Shown piece by piece: positions 61,799-64,000 of a stretch of DNA of 64,000 nucleotides. This DNA is from Alkalihalobacillus trypoxylicola (GTDB lineage: Bacteria; Bacillota; Bacilli; Bacillales; Bacillaceae_D), in contig NZ_LTAO01000008.1 in assembly GCF_001590785.1 (NCBI RefSeq), forward strand, positions 1 through 64,000. The letters run 5' to 3'. The position numbers and the translations under genes were made by a program. Under the pieces are notes generated by a model. That model saw only the letters and a list, made by a program, of their open reading frames with translations. It had not been told where the DNA came from and made no database searches. Numbering within the stretch: the stretch's first letter is position 1; each line of letters starts with the position of its first letter.

Positions 61799-61885
61799 GA
61801 TTAAAAGATATTGAGCGTCCATTAAATGAGTATTTGCCTTAAAATTAGCTTATGAAAAGGAGTGAGCCTAAATTAACATTATTAA

Positions 61886-61914
61886 TTGACTTATCAGAAA
61901 ACGTTTGCTATCAT
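61886..61914 (+). promoter_or_regulatory. Sigma-A promoter of cysK
   Basis: TTGACT (61886-61891), a 17-base spacer and TATCAT (61909-61914). A TTGGAATTA tract at 61941-61949, just downstream of the likely start site, resembles the conserved half of CymR operators. Confidence 0.65.
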
Positions 61915-61961
61915 TATCTTAATAAAACCAATAAAATTACTTGGAATTAGGAGGAGTAAGA

Positions 61962-62885
61962 ATGAAAGTTGTTAATTCAATTACAGAATTAATCGGTCAA
62001 ACACCATTAGTGAAACTTAATCGTCTTGTTTCTGATAAGCATGCTGATATTTATTTAAAGCTTGAATTTATGAATCCAGGTAGTAGTGTAAAGGACAGAA
62101 TTGGGCTAGCAATGATTGAAGCGGCCATTGAAGCTGGGGATTTAAAAGAAGGAGATACGATTGTTGAGCCAACTAGTGGTAATACTGGAATTGGTTTAGC
62201 GATGGTGGCAGCAGCTAAAGGTCTAAAAGCTAAGCTAGTTATGCCCGAAACGATGAGTTTAGAGCGTCGTAATTTATTACGTGCGTATGGAGCGGAATTA
62301 GTATTAACACCAGGGCCTGAAGGTATGGGTGGTGCTATTCGTAAAGCAACAGAGCTTGCAAAAGAAGAAGGGTACTTCATGCCTCAACAATTCGAAAATG
62401 AAGCAAACCCTGCTATTCATAGAGAGACTACAGGTAAAGAGCTTTTAGAGCAAGTGGATGGTCAAATAGATGGCTTTATATCAGGTATTGGTACAGGTGG
62501 AACGATTACTGGTGCTGGAGGTTATTTAAAAGAGCATTTCCCAGAGGTAGTCATTGCTGCTGTTGAACCAAAAGATTCTCCTGTTCTTTCAGGAGGTAAG
62601 CCAGGTCCACATAAAATTCAAGGAATTGGTGCGGGATTTGTTCCAAAAATCCTTGATACGGAAGTTTATGATGAAGTGATACAAATTTCTACTGAGGAAG
62701 CCTTCGAATATGCTCGTAGAGCAGCAAAAGAAGAAGGGATTTTAGGTGGAATTTCGTCTGGAGCGGCTATTGCTGCTGCGCTTCAATTAGCAGAAAAGCT
62801 AGGACCAGGTAAAAAAGTAGTAGCTGTTATCCCTTCAAATGGGGAGCGTTACCTTAGTACTCCATTGTACAACTTTGAAGATTAA
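61962..62885 (+). CDS. cysK: Cysteine synthase (O-acetylserine sulfhydrylase)
   Basis: CysK joins sulfide to O-acetylserine. The PLP enzyme of about 307 residues has the Schiff-base Lys in [12 protein letters not shown], the substrate loop [11 protein letters not shown] and the phosphate-binding [11 protein letters not shown] 61962 is served by GGAGGAG; an in-frame start at 61941 would place the ribosome site inside the gene. A CymR-type control is suggested by the promoter region. Confidence 0.97.
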   Translation: MKVVNSITELIGQTPLVKLNRLVSDKHADIYLKLEFMNPGSSVKDRIGLAMIEAAIEAGDLKEGDTIVEPTSGNTGIGLAMVAAAKGLKAKLVMPETMSLERRNLLRAYGAELVLTPGPEGMGGAIRKATELAKEEGYFMPQQFENEANPAIHRETTGKELLEQVDGQIDGFISGIGTGGTITGAGGYLKEHFPEVVIAAVEPKDSPVLSGGKPGPHKIQGIGAGFVPKILDTEVYDEVIQISTEEAFEYARRAAKEEGILGGISSGAAIAAALQLAEKLGPGKKVVAVIPSNGERYLSTPLYNFED

Positions 62886-62916
62886 TCGCACTACTAAACA
62901 TAATGAATGATATAAA

Positions 62917-62965
62917 AAGAATGGTCACCATCTACTATGTAGGTACAGTGGCCATTCTTTTCTTT
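62917..62965 (+). terminator. Intrinsic terminator after cysK
   Basis: AAGAATGGTCACC and GTGGCCATTCTT form a long stem with a loop carrying CTACTATGTAG, followed by TTCTTTT. Confidence 0.88.
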
Positions 62966-63041
62966 TGACAGGAATTAACGGCTTTTCTTCTGTTCTATTG
63001 TCGGTTAAAATAAAGCCAAGAGATTACGTGGAGGTGACGCT

Positions 63042-64000
63042 ATGCTAGAACATAAGCATGGCAAATGGAAAACGATAGCAACCTCTTTTAAACTTGATGA
63101 TAAAAGTTGGTTTAATCGATATAAACAGTTAAGCGCAGAAAAGACTCATCATGTTCTACTCGAAAGTGGGCGAGGAGGAACCTATAGTATAATGGGTTTA
63201 AACCCTTTTGCTATCCTACAAGGTAGGGACAGAGAATTATCGGTGTTTAATGGTGAATCAAAGGAAATACGGCAGGGTGACTTACTTGAGCTACTAAAGG
63301 AGGAGTTGTCATCCTATCAAACAGAATCTATAGCTGGGCTCCCACCTTTTCAAGGGGGTGCAATTGGATATTTAAGTTATGACATGATTCGTGAGTTTGA
63401 GGAGCTTCCAAACATCGCAAAAGATGATTTAAAGCTTCCTGAACTTTATTTTATGCTTTTTCATGAAGTGTTTGTATACGACCATGTAGCGCAAAAGCTG
63501 ATTATTATTTTAACTGATTTAGAGGATCAAGCGAAACCGCTACATTCTTTATTGAATGAGTGGGAATCATTATGGAAAAAAGAAGTAAATAATAATAATC
63601 AAATGTCATTGAAGGATCAAAGTCTGGAACGCCCCATATCTTCTTCTCTAGAGGAAGAACAGTTTGCAGCTGCCGTGGATAAAATAAAGGATTATATTGC
63701 AGCAGGCGATGTGTTTCAAGTTAATTTATCTGTAAGACATAGTCGTAAAATGATTACAGAACCTATGCATGTATATGAAGTATTAAGAAAATTAAATCCG
63801 TCTCCGTATATGTCCTTTTTAGAAACACCTGATTTTCAATTTGTTAGTGCCTCACCTGAGCTCCTCGTGAAAAAGCAGGGCTCAAAAATTAGTACAAGAC
63901 CAATTGCTGGAACGCGCTCAAGAGGATTGACAGAGGAAGAGGATGAGCAATTAGAATCTGAGTTATTAGCCAATGAAAAAGAGAGAGCGGAGCATGTGAT
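63042..64000 (+). CDS. pabB: Aminodeoxychorismate synthase component I (partial, 3' end missing)
   Basis: PabB makes aminodeoxychorismate for folate. The frame is open from ATG 63042 (GGAGGTGAC upstream) to the window edge, about 319 codons; the usual length is near 470. The N-terminal half is variable. The chorismate-binding part is recognisable: AAGDVFQVNLSVRHS, NPSPYMSFLE, FVSASPELLVK, RPIAGTRSRG and LLANEKERAEHV. Anthranilate synthase TrpE is a close paralogue, but the cysK neighbourhood fits the pab operon. Confidence 0.93.
   Translation, partial: MLEHKHGKWKTIATSFKLDDKSWFNRYKQLSAEKTHHVLLESGRGGTYSIMGLNPFAILQGRDRELSVFNGESKEIRQGDLLELLKEELSSYQTESIAGLPPFQGGAIGYLSYDMIREFEELPNIAKDDLKLPELYFMLFHEVFVYDHVAQKLIIILTDLEDQAKPLHSLLNEWESLWKKEVNNNNQMSLKDQSLERPISSSLEEEQFAAAVDKIKDYIAAGDVFQVNLSVRHSRKMITEPMHVYEVLRKLNPSPYMSFLETPDFQFVSASPELLVKKQGSKISTRPIAGTRSRGLTEEEDEQLESELLANEKERAEHV

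Noticed and set aside
61894-61908. cre-like GAAAACGTTTGC in the cysK promoter spacer
   Set aside because: It keeps only the central AACGTT-like core and misses the TG and CA flanks. Catabolite control of cysK is not expected.

Overview
The window is an AT-rich chromosomal segment of an endospore-forming member of the Bacillaceae. From the csfB homologue onward it follows the Bacillus subtilis order rrn - csfB - yaaO - tmk - darA - holB - ricT - yabA - yabB - yazA - rsmI - abrB - metS - tatD - yabE - rnmV - ksgA - yabG - veg - sspF - ispE - purR - ridA - spoVG - glmU - prs - ctc - pth - fin - mfd - spoVT - yabM - yabN - rqcP - yabP - yabQ - divIC - yabR - tRNA-Met - spoIIE - yabS - yabT - tilS - hprT - ftsH - coaX - hslO - cysK - pabB. 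The many sporulation genes (csfB, yabG, sspF, spoVG, fin, spoVT, yabP, yabQ, spoIIE) make a spore-former essentially certain. The species cannot be named from the sequence.

Region 1 (1-11566) starts in the last 45 bases of a 5S rRNA gene and its terminator. It then carries accessory genes: a small SurA/PrsA-N-like lipoprotein, an Asp/Glu racemase-like protein on the minus strand, a 105-bp MITE-like repeat, and a carbohydrate locus. That locus holds a binding protein, two permeases, a YesM/YesN-type two-component system, a GH43-type glycosidase and a 684-residue putative glycosidase of no family I can name. A cre-like site precedes it. There is no transport ATPase in the locus, so a shared MsmX-type ATPase elsewhere is expected.

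Region 2 (11600-18900) is the conserved DNA replication and RNA modification cluster, with xpaC, yaaN and yaaR missing relative to B. subtilis. Region 3 (18900-23150) is the most unusual part. It has a tandem 125-bp repeat, abrB on the minus strand, an archaeal-style nurA-herA nuclease/translocase pair, and a T-box leader with a probable Met specifier in front of metS.

Region 4 (23150-46510) is conserved housekeeping and sporulation DNA with readable promoters: yabE (sigma-A), yabG (sigma-K type), veg (sigma-A), sspF (sporulation type, overlapping the veg terminator), spoVG (sigma-H), glmU (sigma-A) and ctc (sigma-B). A 28-codon ORF between two terminators lies behind sspF. Region 5 (46510-64000) continues with the spore coat, division and spoIIE segment. 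It is interrupted by a GNAT acetyltransferase plus mscL, and by a split ThrE-type exporter. It ends in hslO, cysK and a pabB cut off by the window edge.

The best candidate for an under-described system is the nurA-herA pair at 19812-22625. No CRISPR array, insertion sequence, transposase or prophage was recognised.
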